A stretch of DNA of 64,000 nucleotides from Pseudomonadota bacterium (GCA_030538605.1 JAUNTQ010000006.1:20689-84688); one strand, 5' to 3'; numbered from the stretch's first letter, positions 1-8,611 are shown. Made by a program: numbers and translations. The notes: generated by a model from the letters alone, not told the origin.

Positions 1-1
1 C

Positions 2-2551
2 ATGCACACGCCAGCCGCCACCGCCCTGCCCTACGACGACACGGCCAGCGTGTCGGCCCTGCGCCGCCACCGCGCGCTGCAGGCCATCTGGCACGGCGGG
101 GGCGGCTGGCGGCGGCTGGCCTCGGTCAACCACAACGAGCTGGGGCTGCGCTTCTTGCTCACGGCGCTGGTGTTCTTTGCCATCGGCGGGCTGCTGGCCA
201 TGCTGATCCGCGCGCAGCTGTCGGTGCCGCAGGCGGCGTTTCTCAGCGCCGAGCAGTACAACCAGGTGTTCACCATGCACGGCACGGTGATGATGTTCCT
301 GTTCGCCATTCCGGTGCTGGAGGGCATGGCCATCTACCTGCTGCCCAAGCTGATCGGCGCGCGCGATTTGGCCTTTCCGCGGCTGACGGCGTTCGGCTAC
401 TGGTGCTATCTGTTTGGCGGCACCATCGTGGTGGCGTCGATGCTGTTTGGCGTGGCGCCGGACAGCGGCTGGTTCATGTACACCCCGCTGTCGAGCCGCG
501 CGCACACGCCGGGGGTGAACGCCGACGTGTGGCTGCTGGGCATCACCTTTGTCGAGATATCGGCCATTGCGTTTGCGGTGGAGGTGCTCACCAGCATTCT
601 GAAAATGCGCGCGCCGGGCATGTCGCTCGACCGCATGCCGATTTTTTCCTGGTACATCTTCGGCGCGGCGGTGATGCTGCTGGTGGGCTTTCCGCCGCTG
701 GCGCTGGGCAGCTTGCTGCTGGAGCTGGAGCGCGCGGCCAACCTGCCGTTTTTCGACCCCACGCGCGGGGGCGATGCGCTCTTGTGGCAGCACCTGTTCT
801 GGCTGTTCGGCCACCCCGAGGTCTACATCATCCTGCTGCCCGCAGCGGGCACGCTCGGCACCATGATCCCGGTGTTTGCGCGCCGCCCGCTGGTGGGCTA
901 CACGGCCATCGTGGTGGCCATCATCGCGATGGCATTCCTGAGCATGGGCATTTGGGTGCACCACATGTTCACCGTGGGCATTCCGCACCTGGCGCTGGCG
1001 TTTTTCAGCATTGGCAGCACGGCGGTGGCGGTGCCCACGGCGGTGCAGATCTTTGCCTGGTTGGGCACGCTGGCCACCGGGCGGCCCCGCTTTCGGCTGC
1101 CCATGCTGTATGTGGCGGGGTTTTTCACCGTCTTCGTCTGCGGCGGGCTGACGGGGGTGATGCTGGCCATCATCCCCTTCAACGTGCAGGCGCACGACAG
1201 CTATTTCGTGGTGGCGCACCTGCACTATGTGCTGGTGGGCGGGCTGGTGTTTCCGTTCATCGGCGCGCTTTACTACTGGCTACCGCACGTCACCGGGCGG
1301 CTGGCGCGGCCCGGCATGGCGGCGGCGGGGTTCTGGCTGATGTTTGCGGGCTTCAACGGCACCTTTCTGCACATGCACCTGACGGGCCTGTTGGGCATGC
1401 CGCGCCGGGTGATGACGTATTGGCCCGGCGACGGCTGGACGCTGCTGAACCTGCTGTCGTCCATCAGCAGCTTCGTGATGACCATCGGCTTTGCGGTGAT
1501 CGCGCTCGACCTGATCTTGCAGCTGCGCTTTGGCCAGCGCTTCCGGCGCGACCCGTGGGAAGCGGCCACGCTTGAATGGGCCATGCCCACGCCGCCGCCA
1601 GCCTATGCGCTGGCCGCCATTCCGCACATCGACCGGCGCGCCGACACGCTCGCGCCCCGCCAGCTTGGCCCGGCGCTGGCGCGCGGCGAAGGCTATCTGG
1701 CCGGCACGCGCCACGGCTGGCAGGAAACCCTGGGCGTGGACGCCACCACCGGCGCGCTGGAGCAAATCGTCATCCTGCCGCGCGCCACCTTCGTGCCGCT
1801 GGGGCAGGCGCTGCTGACAGGGGCCGTGGTGCTGTCCGTGCTGTTTGGCGCGTATGCGCTGGCGGGCGGGCTGGCCGTGCTGCTGGCCGTCGCCTTTGTA
1901 TGGGGCGTGCAGCGCAGCGGTCTGCCGCGCGACTACGGCCCGCTGCCCGTGGGCATGGGTCAGCATGCGCCGCCACACACCGAGGTGGCGCAGTCGCCGC
2001 CGTGGGTGGCGCTCAAGCTGCTGCTCACGTCCGACACGGCCTTGTTCGCCTCGCTGGTGTTTGGCGTGTTCTACCTGTGGTGGGTCGCGCCCGGCTGGTC
2101 GCTCACGGCCAGCGGCCTGCAAGCCGCACCGCTGGGGCTGGCCGCGCTCACCGCCTTCGCCACGCTGCTGGCCGCAGGCAGCGCGCGCTGGGCGCTGGGC
2201 AGTTTGCGCGCAGGGCGCAGCCTGCTGCCCGCCACCGCCTGCACCCTGCTGGCGTTGGCCGTGGCGCAGGCGCTGGGCTGGCACGTGATGCGCGCCACCG
2301 CACCCCAGCCCACGCTGCACGCGGGGCAGGCGCTGGTGGTGGCGTTGGCCGCGTTCAGCGCGCTGCACTTGGCCGTGGGCGCGCTGATGGCCGTGTCTGC
2401 CGCGCTGCGCGCCGCAGGCGGCTGGCTCTCGCCCCGGCGCACGCTGGACGCGCGCGTCACCGCGCTGTGGCTGACCTTTGCCACCGCCGTCACCTGGGTG
2501 TCGCTGGCGCTCATCGCCTTCATGCCCGCGCTGTCAAGGAGCGCGCCATGA
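2..2551 (+). CDS. Cytochrome c oxidase, fused subunits I and III
   Basis: Inner-membrane terminal oxidase reducing O2 to water with proton pumping. Residues 1 to about 560 are subunit I: a heme a histidine in QVFTMHGTVMMF (His93), the CuB histidine and crosslinked tyrosine in GHPEVY (about 273-278), the CuB pair in WVHHMF (about 319) and heme ligands in HDSYFVVAHLHY (about 398-409). After a loop, residues about 590-849 resemble subunit III (segment LLTSDTALFASLVFGVFYLWW). 849 residues match the fused COX1-3 architecture rather than separate ctaD and ctaE. The start is the first ATG in the window; an earlier start cannot be excluded because the window begins one base before it. Subunit II would be expected upstream, outside the window. 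Confidence 0.9.
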   Translation: MHTPAATALPYDDTASVSALRRHRALQAIWHGGGGWRRLASVNHNELGLRFLLTALVFFAIGGLLAMLIRAQLSVPQAAFLSAEQYNQVFTMHGTVMMFLFAIPVLEGMAIYLLPKLIGARDLAFPRLTAFGYWCYLFGGTIVVASMLFGVAPDSGWFMYTPLSSRAHTPGVNADVWLLGITFVEISAIAFAVEVLTSILKMRAPGMSLDRMPIFSWYIFGAAVMLLVGFPPLALGSLLLELERAANLPFFDPTRGGDALLWQHLFWLFGHPEVYIILLPAAGTLGTMIPVFARRPLVGYTAIVVAIIAMAFLSMGIWVHHMFTVGIPHLALAFFSIGSTAVAVPTAVQIFAWLGTLATGRPRFRLPMLYVAGFFTVFVCGGLTGVMLAIIPFNVQAHDSYFVVAHLHYVLVGGLVFPFIGALYYWLPHVTGRLARPGMAAAGFWLMFAGFNGTFLHMHLTGLLGMPRRVMTYWPGDGWTLLNLLSSISSFVMTIGFAVIALDLILQLRFGQRFRRDPWEAATLEWAMPTPPPAYALAAIPHIDRRADTLAPRQLGPALARGEGYLAGTRHGWQETLGVDATTGALEQIVILPRATFVPLGQALLTGAVVLSVLFGAYALAGGLAVLLAVAFVWGVQRSGLPRDYGPLPVGMGQHAPPHTEVAQSPPWVALKLLLTSDTALFASLVFGVFYLWWVAPGWSLTASGLQAAPLGLAALTAFATLLAAGSARWALGSLRAGRSLLPATACTLLALAVAQALGWHVMRATAPQPTLHAGQALVVALAAFSALHLAVGALMAVSAALRAAGGWLSPRRTLDARVTALWLTFATAVTWVSLALIAFMPALSRSAP

Positions 2552-2922
2552 CGCCGCCCACGCACGGCGATGGGCGTGACACGCGCGACAACGCCCTGGC
2601 CGCGCCCCTGCACCGTGGCAAGCCGCTGGTGCTGTGGCTGCTGTCGGGTTTCATCGTGTGGTTCGTCGCGCTGTGCGTGCTGTATGGCCTGCACGCCGTG
2701 GGCTGCGACCTGCGCTGGCCGCACGCGCGCAACATCGCGCTGCTGGCCGTGCTGCTGCTGGCTGCCTGCGCCAGTCTGGCGGGCCTGTGGCTGTGGCAGC
2801 CCTGGCGCGCGGCACCCGCGCCCTTTGCCCGCCGCGCCGTGGCCTGGAGCCTGCTGGCCGCCGCCGTCAGCACCGTGGCCGTGCTCGGCCCACCGCTTTT
2901 GCTCACGCCCTGCGCACCGTAG
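2548..2922 (+). CDS. Small three-helix membrane protein of the oxidase operon
   Basis: 124 residues. The ATG overlaps the oxidase stop codon (ATGA) and is preceded by AAGGA at 2536-2540, so it is translationally coupled to the fused oxidase gene. After a polar N-terminus of about 28 residues there are three hydrophobic stretches (about 29-50, 60-82, 95-118). I do not recognise a family. Position suggests a small accessory or assembly subunit of the oxidase; that is inference from context only. Confidence 0.7.
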   Translation: MTPPTHGDGRDTRDNALAAPLHRGKPLVLWLLSGFIVWFVALCVLYGLHAVGCDLRWPHARNIALLAVLLLAACASLAGLWLWQPWRAAPAPFARRAVAWSLLAAAVSTVAVLGPPLLLTPCAP

Positions 2923-2926
2923 ATAC

Positions 2927-3002
2927 CGTCATTCCCGCGCAGGCGGGAATCCAGCGTTTGCGCCTGTGCGGCGGCTGGATTCCCGCCTGCGCGGGAATGA
3001 CG
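2927..3002. repeat. Perfect 29-bp inverted repeat, GCGGGAATCC type
   Basis: Arms 2927-2955 and 2974-3002 are exact reverse complements separated by 18 nt, and each arm is itself nearly palindromic (ATTCCCGCGCAGGCGGGAAT core). It lies between the convergent ends of the oxidase operon and queC. Elements with this GTCATTCCCGCG/GCGGGAATCC core are widespread in proteobacterial intergenic regions. It may also act as a bidirectional transcription barrier, though no U-tract follows. Confidence 0.85.
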
Positions 3003-3024
3003 AGAGAGCACCCACCCTACAAAT

Positions 3025-3765
3025 TCAACGCAGCGCCTGCCAGCGCGCCCAGCCGCTGGCACGCAGTTCGCACGCCGGGCATGTGCCGCAGCCGTGGCCC
3101 CAGTCGTGGCGCTGGCCGCGCTCGCCCAGGTAGCAGGTGTGGGTATGTTCGGTAATGAGGGCCACCAGCACGTCGCCGCCGCCTGCCGCGTCGGCCTGCT
3201 GGCCGAGGTCGTGCGCCATTTGCCAGGTGGCAGCCTTGTCGATCCACATCAGGGGTGTGTCCACCAGCCAGCGCCGGTCCATGCCCAGCGACAGGGCCAA
3301 CTGCATGGCTTTCATGCTGTCGTCGCGGCAGTCGGGGTAGCCTGAAAAATCGGTCTCGCACACGCCGGTGACCAGCACCGTCATGCCGCGCCGGTAGGCC
3401 AGCGCCGCTGCCAGCGTGAGAAACAGCAGGTTGCGCCCCGGCACGAAGGTGTTGGGCAGGCCGGAGCTTTCCATGGCGAAAGCCGTGTCGCGCGTGAGCG
3501 AGGTTTCGCTGATCTGCCCCAGCACGCCTGCGTCCAGCACATGGTCATCGCCCAAGCGCGCGGCCCAGGCCGGAAAGCGCGCGCGTAGCTCGCGCAGCAC
3601 CACCAGGCGCTGCGCCAGCTCCACGCGGTGGCGCTGGCCGTAGTCGAAGCCGATGGTTTCCACATGCGCGTAGCGCGCCAGCGCGTGGGCCAGGCAAGTG
3701 GTGGAGTCCTGGCCGCCGGAAAAGAGGACGAGAGCGTGGGTGTGCATGGCGCGCATGGTAGCCAT
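3025..3765 (-). CDS. queC: 7-cyano-7-deazaguanine synthase QueC
   Basis: Cytosolic ATP-dependent enzyme converting 7-carboxy-7-deazaguanine to preQ0, the precursor of queuosine in tRNA. It has the PP-loop SGGQDST at residues 16-22 and a C-terminal zinc site with Cys226, Cys229 and Cys232 (CGTCPAC) plus an upstream Cys near 211. 246 residues, slightly longer than the usual 220-230. The extra N-terminal residues suggest that the later in-frame ATGs (residues 4 or 7, at 3756 or 3747) could be the real start. The gene begins 3 nt after the stop of the upstream LysR gene on the same strand, so the two are probably cotranscribed. Confidence 0.93.
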   Translation of the reverse strand: MATMRAMHTHALVLFSGGQDSTTCLAHALARYAHVETIGFDYGQRHRVELAQRLVVLRELRARFPAWAARLGDDHVLDAGVLGQISETSLTRDTAFAMESSGLPNTFVPGRNLLFLTLAAALAYRRGMTVLVTGVCETDFSGYPDCRDDSMKAMQLALSLGMDRRWLVDTPLMWIDKAATWQMAHDLGQQADAAGGGDVLVALITEHTHTCYLGERGQRHDWGHGCGTCPACELRASGWARWQALR

Positions 3766-3768
3766 GCG

Positions 3769-4644
3769 TCACGCGAGCAACCAGCGGCGCAGCGTGGCAA
3801 TGGGCTCATCGTGCTGCCGCGCTTCGGGGTAGACCAGATAGAACGGCTGCCCGGGCAGCACCGGGCCGAAGGGCTGCACCAGGGTGCCGCGCGCCAGCTC
3901 GTCCTGGATCAGAAAGCGGCTCATCAGCCCCACGCCTTGCCCGGCCAGCGCGGCAGCGATGGCGTGGGTTTCGTCCGAGAACACCGGCCCGGCGCGCGTG
4001 TCCAGCCCCGGCACCGCCGCCAGCCGCTGCCAGTGCGGCCAGCCCTTGGCGCGCCCGCGCACGCCGGTTGGCTCGAAATGCAGCAGCGTGTGGCGCGGCA
4101 GCTGGCGTCGCGTGCGCAGGCCCAGCGCGGGGCTGCATGCGGGCACGAAATCGTTGTCGAACAGCTTGTGCGCGCAAAGCCCCGGCCATTGGCCGCTGCC
4201 GTAGCGGATGGCGGCGTCGGCGGCCACGCCGTCGAGCGGCGTGTAGTCGTGCGAGATGTGCAGGCGCAGATCGAGCCGGGGCGCATCGGCGCGCAGCGCG
4301 GGCACGCGCGGCAGCAGCCAGCGCGCGGCCACCGCGGGCGTGGCCGAGACGATGACGGCCGCGCGCGCCTCGGGCTGGCGCGCACGCGCCACGGCCTGCG
4401 CCAGCGCGTCGAAGGCGGGGGTGAGGCCATCGAGCAGCGCCTGCCCTCTGGGCGTGAGCGCCAGCTGGCGCGGCGCGCGCGTGAACAGCGGCGCGCCTAC
4501 GTCGGCCTCCAGCAGGCGCACCTGGTGGCTCACCGCCGTGGGCGTGACCGACAGCTCGTGCGCGGCGCGCTGCATGCTCAGGTGACGCGCGGTGGCCTCG
4601 AAGGCGCGCAGCGCGTTGAGCGAGGGCAGCGGGCGGGTGGTCAT
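3769..4644 (-). CDS. LysR-family regulator, GcvA-like
   Basis: Transcription factor of 291 residues. The N-terminal winged HTH (about 7-66) contains LNALRAFEATARHLSMQRAA and LSVTPTAVSHQVRLLE, the GcvA/AmpR-like subgroup pattern. The remainder is the periplasmic-binding-protein-like effector domain. It diverges from the azoreductase gene across a 106-bp gap, and a perfect palindrome (4644-4664) overlaps its own start codon. By analogy with divergent LysR pairs it probably controls the azoreductase and represses itself; the effector is unknown. Confidence 0.88.
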   Translation of the reverse strand: MTTRPLPSLNALRAFEATARHLSMQRAAHELSVTPTAVSHQVRLLEADVGAPLFTRAPRQLALTPRGQALLDGLTPAFDALAQAVARARQPEARAAVIVSATPAVAARWLLPRVPALRADAPRLDLRLHISHDYTPLDGVAADAAIRYGSGQWPGLCAHKLFDNDFVPACSPALGLRTRRQLPRHTLLHFEPTGVRGRAKGWPHWQRLAAVPGLDTRAGPVFSDETHAIAAALAGQGVGLMSRFLIQDELARGTLVQPFGPVLPGQPFYLVYPEARQHDEPIATLRRWLLA

Positions 4645-4664
4645 GGCTGAATTTTATTCAGCCA
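4644..4664. promoter_or_regulatory. Perfect 9-3-9 palindrome, likely LysR operator
   Basis: Arms TGGCTGAAT (4644-4652) and ATTCAGCCA (4656-4664) flank TTT. The structure satisfies the T-N11-A rule for LysR boxes and overlaps the first base of the LysR start codon, a position suited to autorepression. The divergent azoreductase starts 87 bp to the right. Confidence 0.55.
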
Positions 4665-4750
4665 TCAGGCACAGAAATCATCGTTTGAAAGGAATGCGAC
4701 GGCTTTTTACAGTGGCAACACCTGAATTTTTCTTGAAAGGTTTTTTTGCC

Positions 4751-5482
4751 ATGCCCACCACGCTTTTGCAGATCAACGCCAGCGCCCGCGCCGGCATTCG
4801 CGGCCAGTCGCCGCATGGCTCGCACACGCGGGCGCTGACCGAGCGCTTCGTGCGCCGCTGGCAGGACGCGGCGCGCCGCGAGGGCCAGCCGGTCACGCTG
4901 CGCACGCGCGACGTGGGCGCTGCGCCGCCTTCGGCCATCGGCGGCGACTGGATTGCCGCCGCCTTCACGCCGCCCGAGGCGCGCAGCGCCGCGCTGCAAG
5001 CGGCGCTGCGCGAAAGCGATGCGCTGATCGACGAGCTGAAGGCCGCCGACGTGCTGGTGCTGGGCGTGCCCATGTACAACTTCGGCCCGCCGGCGGGCTT
5101 CAAGGCGTGGATAGACAACGTCGTGCGCGTGGGCGCGACCTTCGGCTTCACGCCGGGCGCGGCCAACCCCTACACGCCGCTGCTGGCCGAGCGCCCGCGC
5201 CCCGTGGTGCTGCTGACCTCACGCGGCGAAGGCGGCCTGAACCCCGGCCAGGCGCTGGCGCACAAGAACCACCTCGACCCCGCCGTGCGCCAGGCGCTGG
5301 CGCTGATCGGCCTGACGGACTGGCACGCCATCGCCATCGAGCACGACGAGACGGGCGGCGAGCCGCTGGCGCGCTCGGTCAGCCAGGCCTTCGACGCGGT
5401 GGATGCGCTGGTGGATGCGCTGCTTGAGACACGCGGCGCACGGCCGCTGGCGGCTCAAGACACGGCCAGCGTGCTGACGTAA
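4751..5482 (+). CDS. azoR: FMN-dependent NADH-azoreductase (flavodoxin-like fold)
   Basis: 243-residue cytosolic flavoenzyme of the AzoR/NAD(P)H-quinone reductase family, reducing azo bonds or quinones by two-electron transfer. Signatures: N-terminal LLQINASAR with the FMN phosphate-binding loop (GSHTRAL near 25-31), the PMYNFGPPAGFKAWIDNVVR region (about 100-119) typical of AzoR, and a TSRGEGG loop (about 157-163). The ATG at 4751 is preceded by GAAAGG; the reading frame is open further upstream but the family start fits here. The last 28 bases overlap the convergent nitroreductase gene. Confidence 0.88.
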   Translation: MPTTLLQINASARAGIRGQSPHGSHTRALTERFVRRWQDAARREGQPVTLRTRDVGAAPPSAIGGDWIAAAFTPPEARSAALQAALRESDALIDELKAADVLVLGVPMYNFGPPAGFKAWIDNVVRVGATFGFTPGAANPYTPLLAERPRPVVLLTSRGEGGLNPGQALAHKNHLDPAVRQALALIGLTDWHAIAIEHDETGGEPLARSVSQAFDAVDALVDALLETRGARPLAAQDTASVLT

Positions 5483-6099
5483 TCGGCGGGCGCGGGCCGC
5501 GCGCGGCGCGGCTTGGCCTTGGCGACGCTGCCCACGTTCACGAAGCACAGCGCCTGCTCGTGCTCGCCCAGGGCGAACAGCGCGCGCAGCGGGGCCGATT
5601 GCAGCGCCTTGCCGCTGGTCAGCGCGCTGCCAAAGCCCAGCGCATGCGCCATGAGCAGCATGTTCTGAATGGCGCAGCCAGCGGAGACGATGCGCTCGTG
5701 CGGCTCGATCTCGGCGTCGGCATCGCGCAGGCGCACCACGGCCAGCATGAGCAGCGGCGCGCGGTGGGCTTTTTCGCGTGCCTGCGCCAGCTGCGCGGGC
5801 GTGGCCTGGGCGTCGCGCTCGGTCAGCGCGGCGGCAAAGGCATCGGCCAGGTGCCCACGCGCGGCCTCGGGCACAGCAATGAAGCGCCAGGGCAGCAGCT
5901 CGTGGTGGTCAGGCGCGTGCGCGGCGGCGGCCACGATGGCTTGCCGCTCGGCTTCGTCGGGGCCGGGTGCACACAGGCGCTTGGGCAAGAGCGTCTGGCG
6001 CGTGTGGATCAGCGCCTGCGCCAGCTCCACGCCTTCGGGCGAGCGCGGATGGCCGAGGGCAAAAGCGGGCGGGTGGGTGGTGGCAACGGTGGCTTGCAT
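5455..6099 (-). CDS. Nitroreductase family protein
   Basis: 214-residue FMN-dependent nitroreductase-fold enzyme, closest in character to the single-domain YdjA/RutE-like group. Supporting features are AAAAHAPDHHELLPWRFIAV (about 56-75), which fits the FMN-binding N-terminal region, and SAGCAIQNMLLMAHALGFGSA (about 140-160), the conserved helix followed by the flavin-binding LTSGK segment. The substrate cannot be told. It is convergent with azoR and overlaps it by 28 bp, so this small locus carries two flavin oxidoreductases for nitro/azo/quinone-type compounds. Confidence 0.85.
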   Translation of the reverse strand: MQATVATTHPPAFALGHPRSPEGVELAQALIHTRQTLLPKRLCAPGPDEAERQAIVAAAAHAPDHHELLPWRFIAVPEAARGHLADAFAAALTERDAQATPAQLAQAREKAHRAPLLMLAVVRLRDADAEIEPHERIVSAGCAIQNMLLMAHALGFGSALTSGKALQSAPLRALFALGEHEQALCFVNVGSVAKAKPRRARPAPADYVSTLAVS

Positions 6100-6533
6100 A
6101 TCAGTTATCCATAGCGCTGCGCACTACCCGCATGGCATGAAACGCCAGCGGTGCGCGATGACGAATGACTGCGCTCTGGCGAGCGCATGACAAATGACTC
6201 GCGACATCGGTGTGCACGATGCATTTGTCATTTGTCATGGCGCGCCAGCGCCAGTCATGGAGCGCAGCGAAGTCATGTTTCATTTCAGTGATCCATGGCG
6301 CTGATCAGGGCACCCATGGCCGGGGTCTCCCCGGACATGGGGTGCGCCCCCTCACGCAGCAAGAGGGGGAAAACGCGAAGCGGCTCAGGGGATGTTTCAT
6401 TGAACCCAAGCGTAACCCCGCAGACGCTGCGTGTTGCATCAGATACGACCAACAGCACAATCAAACACTCGGAAACAGATACCTTAGTTTTAACTTATTA
6501 CAGTACGCTCGGCACCATGAACACGAGGAAACC
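6100..6533. other. 434-bp gap without a convincing gene
   Basis: It holds one copy of an 87-bp repeat (6155-6241). After it comes a stretch with CCATGGCGCTGATCAGGGC and inverted GGCCGGGG/CCCCGG motifs at 6315-6340 that I do not recognise. The last 110 bp are more AT-rich and probably carry the promoter of the gene at 6534. A 60-codon minus-strand open frame here (6101-6283) is a translation of the repeat, not a gene. Confidence 0.6.
6155..6241 (-). repeat. 87-bp dispersed repeat with ATGAC(A/G)AATGAC ends, copy A
   Basis: The element begins and ends with inverted copies of ATGACGAATGAC or ATGACAAATGAC and reads, on the minus strand, very similarly (roughly three quarters identical by eye) to 43423-43509. 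Shared core words include CCGATGT, GCCAGAGCGC and GTCATTCG. It is intergenic here, 5' of the nitroreductase gene. Confidence 0.75.
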
Positions 6534-7028
6534 ATGGAGAAGGAAGTTCTGACGCTGACCCCCGCCGGTGTGCAAACGTTGCAAACAGAGGGCGAGCCAC
6601 ACACTCAGTTGCACCATGCGCTGGTTCTGGTGCACCGCCAGCCGCTGTCGCGCGCGCAGCTGGTGCCGCTCATGCCCCGTGGCGAGCTGACGCCCGCGCA
6701 GTGCCTGGACACGCTGGCGCGCATGGGGCTGATTGCCCGCAAGTGGCTGCGTGCGGCGCGCGCACCCAGCCTGGACGAGCGTCATGGCGACGCGCTGCGC
6801 GCTTTCGCCGCCGAGGCGCTGAGCACCTGCCTGCCGCCGCGCCTGTTGCAGCACGAGCTGGATCTGCTGAACCGCGCCCGCAGCCTGCCCGCGCTGCGCC
6901 GCCGCATCCTCCCCACGCAAGCGCTCATCGCGCAGTACGCAGGGCCGGACGCAGCGCGCGAGTTCAACCAGTCCGTGCGCGCCTACCTGCACATACAGGC
7001 CACCGAGCCAGAGCTGGTGCCGGCTTGA
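6534..7028 (+). CDS. Uncharacterised 164-residue cytosolic protein
   Basis: I do not recognise a family. The start is the ATG at 6534, preceded by GAGGA (6525-6529) at good spacing. No signal peptide or membrane helix is visible. The protein is rich in Arg, Leu and Ala, with a likely helical centre and a short HTH-like stretch (LTPAQCLDTLARMGLIARKWL, residues about 60-80), so a nucleic-acid-binding or regulatory role is possible but unproven. It is convergent with nnrS, and a hairpin separates the two. Confidence 0.6.
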   Translation: MEKEVLTLTPAGVQTLQTEGEPHTQLHHALVLVHRQPLSRAQLVPLMPRGELTPAQCLDTLARMGLIARKWLRAARAPSLDERHGDALRAFAAEALSTCLPPRLLQHELDLLNRARSLPALRRRILPTQALIAQYAGPDAAREFNQSVRAYLHIQATEPELVPA

Positions 7029-7030
7029 AA

Positions 7031-7048
7031 AGCGCCCTCGGGGGCGCT
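7031..7048. terminator. Hairpin between convergent genes
   Basis: AGCGCCC (7031-7037) pairs with GGGCGCT (7042-7048) around a 4-nt loop, right after the stop at 7028 and overlapping the end of nnrS. No T-run follows on the plus strand, so it is a weak bidirectional terminator candidate. Confidence 0.4.
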
Positions 7049-8391
7049 CAGCCCGGCTTGCCGTCGATGCGCGGGCGCCCGTACCAGTTGGCGTAGCGCA
7101 AGGCCCAGGCGGTCACCACCGCCGCCCACCCCAGCGCGGCCAGCAGCGTCAGCCAGGCCGGCATGCCCTGCACGGCGGCCAGCAGGCGCAGCACCACCAC
7201 GCCCTGCAAGGCCCAGAACAGCACCCACACCGCATCGTCGGCCACCAGCGAACGCCCGCTGTGGCCGCACGACACGCGCGTGACCATGGCCAGCATCAGC
7301 GAGCCGAGAAAACCCATGCTCAACGCATGCACCGCGCCCAGCCCCAGCCACGCCTGCCCGCCCACCAGCCACAGCCCCTGCGACGCCGCGCTGACCAGCA
7401 GCGCCAGCCCCAGCCACACAAAGCCCACGTGCAGCATGGCCAGCAGCCGGATCTTCAGGCTCTGCACCAGCCCCCACACCAGCGCCAGCCACAGCAGCAC
7501 GGCCCCGGCCACCGTCTCCACCGCGATCACCGCCACCGTCCACCCCAGCCAGGCGCGCGGGCCGGGCGCGGCAAAGTCCACCCACACCGCCAGCACCTCG
7601 AACGCGGCCACGCCCAGCATCAGCCACAGTACCCAGAACGGCCGCCACGCCTCGACCATGGGCAGCGCGCTGGATGTGAAAAACGGAATCATCCGGTGCG
7701 CCACGCTGACATAAGTCACTACGACGCAGCCCCACAGCGCCGTGCGCACCAGCGCCAGCGCCACGTCCACTCGCCCCGCCAGCAGCGCCAGCGCCATGCC
7801 CGCCAGGCACAGCGTGCCCACGATGCCGCCCACGCCCACGGCCCGCGCATGCACCTGGTCGGCCACGCGGCTGGCGGCAATCAGGCGCCAGAGCAACCCA
7901 TACATCCACCCCAGCCCCGCCGCCGCCGCCACCAGCCCCGCCAGCGCCACGGCCTGCCCGCCCAGCGGCAGATGCGCGCCCGCCAGCCACAGCCCCCAGC
8001 CCAGCGCCTGCAAGCCGAGCGCGGGCAGCAGCGTGCGCACCTCATACGCAGGCACGTTCAGCCACTTGGGGCCGGCGGTGAACAGAAAGCCCGAGAAAAA
8101 CAGCGGCATGAAACCCATCACCATCACCGCCGCGTGCGTGAGCGTGGCCGGCACCGCAGGCGCCAGGCCCAGCGCGCCGGTGGCCCGGTCAAGCTGCACG
8201 GCCAGCCACCAGGCGCTGGCCATCACCAGCACCACCATCGCCAGAAAAAACCCCAGCCGATGCGGCGCAGCCAGCACCATGCGCAAGCGCCAGGGGCCGG
8301 CCACGGGCGCAGCACGCGCCTTGGGCGGCGCGGCCACCACGGCCAGTGAAACGGGCGCGGCAACGGACGGGGTGGAAAGCGGTGTGTGCAT
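7048..8391 (-). CDS. nnrS: NnrS family multi-helix membrane protein
   Basis: 447-residue inner-membrane protein with about twelve hydrophobic helices. NnrS proteins are heme/copper-containing and are linked to nitric-oxide stress and denitrification; the exact activity is unsettled. Conserved features include HAAVMVMGFMPLFFSGFLFT (about 86-105) with the following GPKWL, the VAHRMIPFF segment (about 231-239), and HALSMGFLGSLMLAM followed by VSCGHSGR (about 353-380). The histidines in these loops are the likely metal ligands. The upstream region carries a hairpin. It fits the nitrate-respiration genes further along the window. Confidence 0.92.
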   Translation of the reverse strand: MHTPLSTPSVAAPVSLAVVAAPPKARAAPVAGPWRLRMVLAAPHRLGFFLAMVVLVMASAWWLAVQLDRATGALGLAPAVPATLTHAAVMVMGFMPLFFSGFLFTAGPKWLNVPAYEVRTLLPALGLQALGWGLWLAGAHLPLGGQAVALAGLVAAAAGLGWMYGLLWRLIAASRVADQVHARAVGVGGIVGTLCLAGMALALLAGRVDVALALVRTALWGCVVVTYVSVAHRMIPFFTSSALPMVEAWRPFWVLWLMLGVAAFEVLAVWVDFAAPGPRAWLGWTVAVIAVETVAGAVLLWLALVWGLVQSLKIRLLAMLHVGFVWLGLALLVSAASQGLWLVGGQAWLGLGAVHALSMGFLGSLMLAMVTRVSCGHSGRSLVADDAVWVLFWALQGVVVLRLLAAVQGMPAWLTLLAALGWAAVVTAWALRYANWYGRPRIDGKPG

Positions 8392-8442
8392 GGGCCAGGG
8401 TTCTACGCCTGTTGACCCAAGCCTGGTGTTGATGGGGTTTAA

Positions 8443-8469
8443 GAAAAGCGGCCATGGCCGCTGGTTTTC
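8443..8469. terminator. Strong hairpin upstream of nnrS
   Basis: GAAAAGCGGCC (from 8443) is complementary to GGCCGCT followed by GTTTTC (to 8469), giving a long stem with nearly no loop and a short T-run on the plus strand. It lies 52-78 bp before the nnrS start. It could be a terminator relic or a regulatory palindrome. Confidence 0.35.
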
Positions 8470-8520
8470 TCAACCGGCCCCTCGCCCATGCGATGTGCCC
8501 TGATTGGACAAGAGATTGAA

Positions 8521-8611
8521 AAAGGTGAGCTTCTTGCGCATGTTATATATTGTATTTAATAAAAAATATATATGAAAATGTTTTAAATCATACGCAAGAA
8601 GCTCATCTTTT
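8521..8611. repeat. AT-rich palindromic repeat AGCTGCTTGCG family, copy 1
   Basis: Outer arms TGAGCTTCTTGCG (8526-8538) and CGCAAGAAGCTCA (8593-8605) are exact reverse complements enclosing about 54 bp of AT-rich DNA with internal ATATATA/AAAATG blocks. Six related copies occur in the window (17609, 39713, 43319, 49600, 58995, 60285). Confidence 0.85.

Noticed and set aside
6101..6283. 60-codon minus-strand open frame near 6.2 kb
   Set aside because: It is a translation of the dispersed repeat; the same peptide appears in the other copy.
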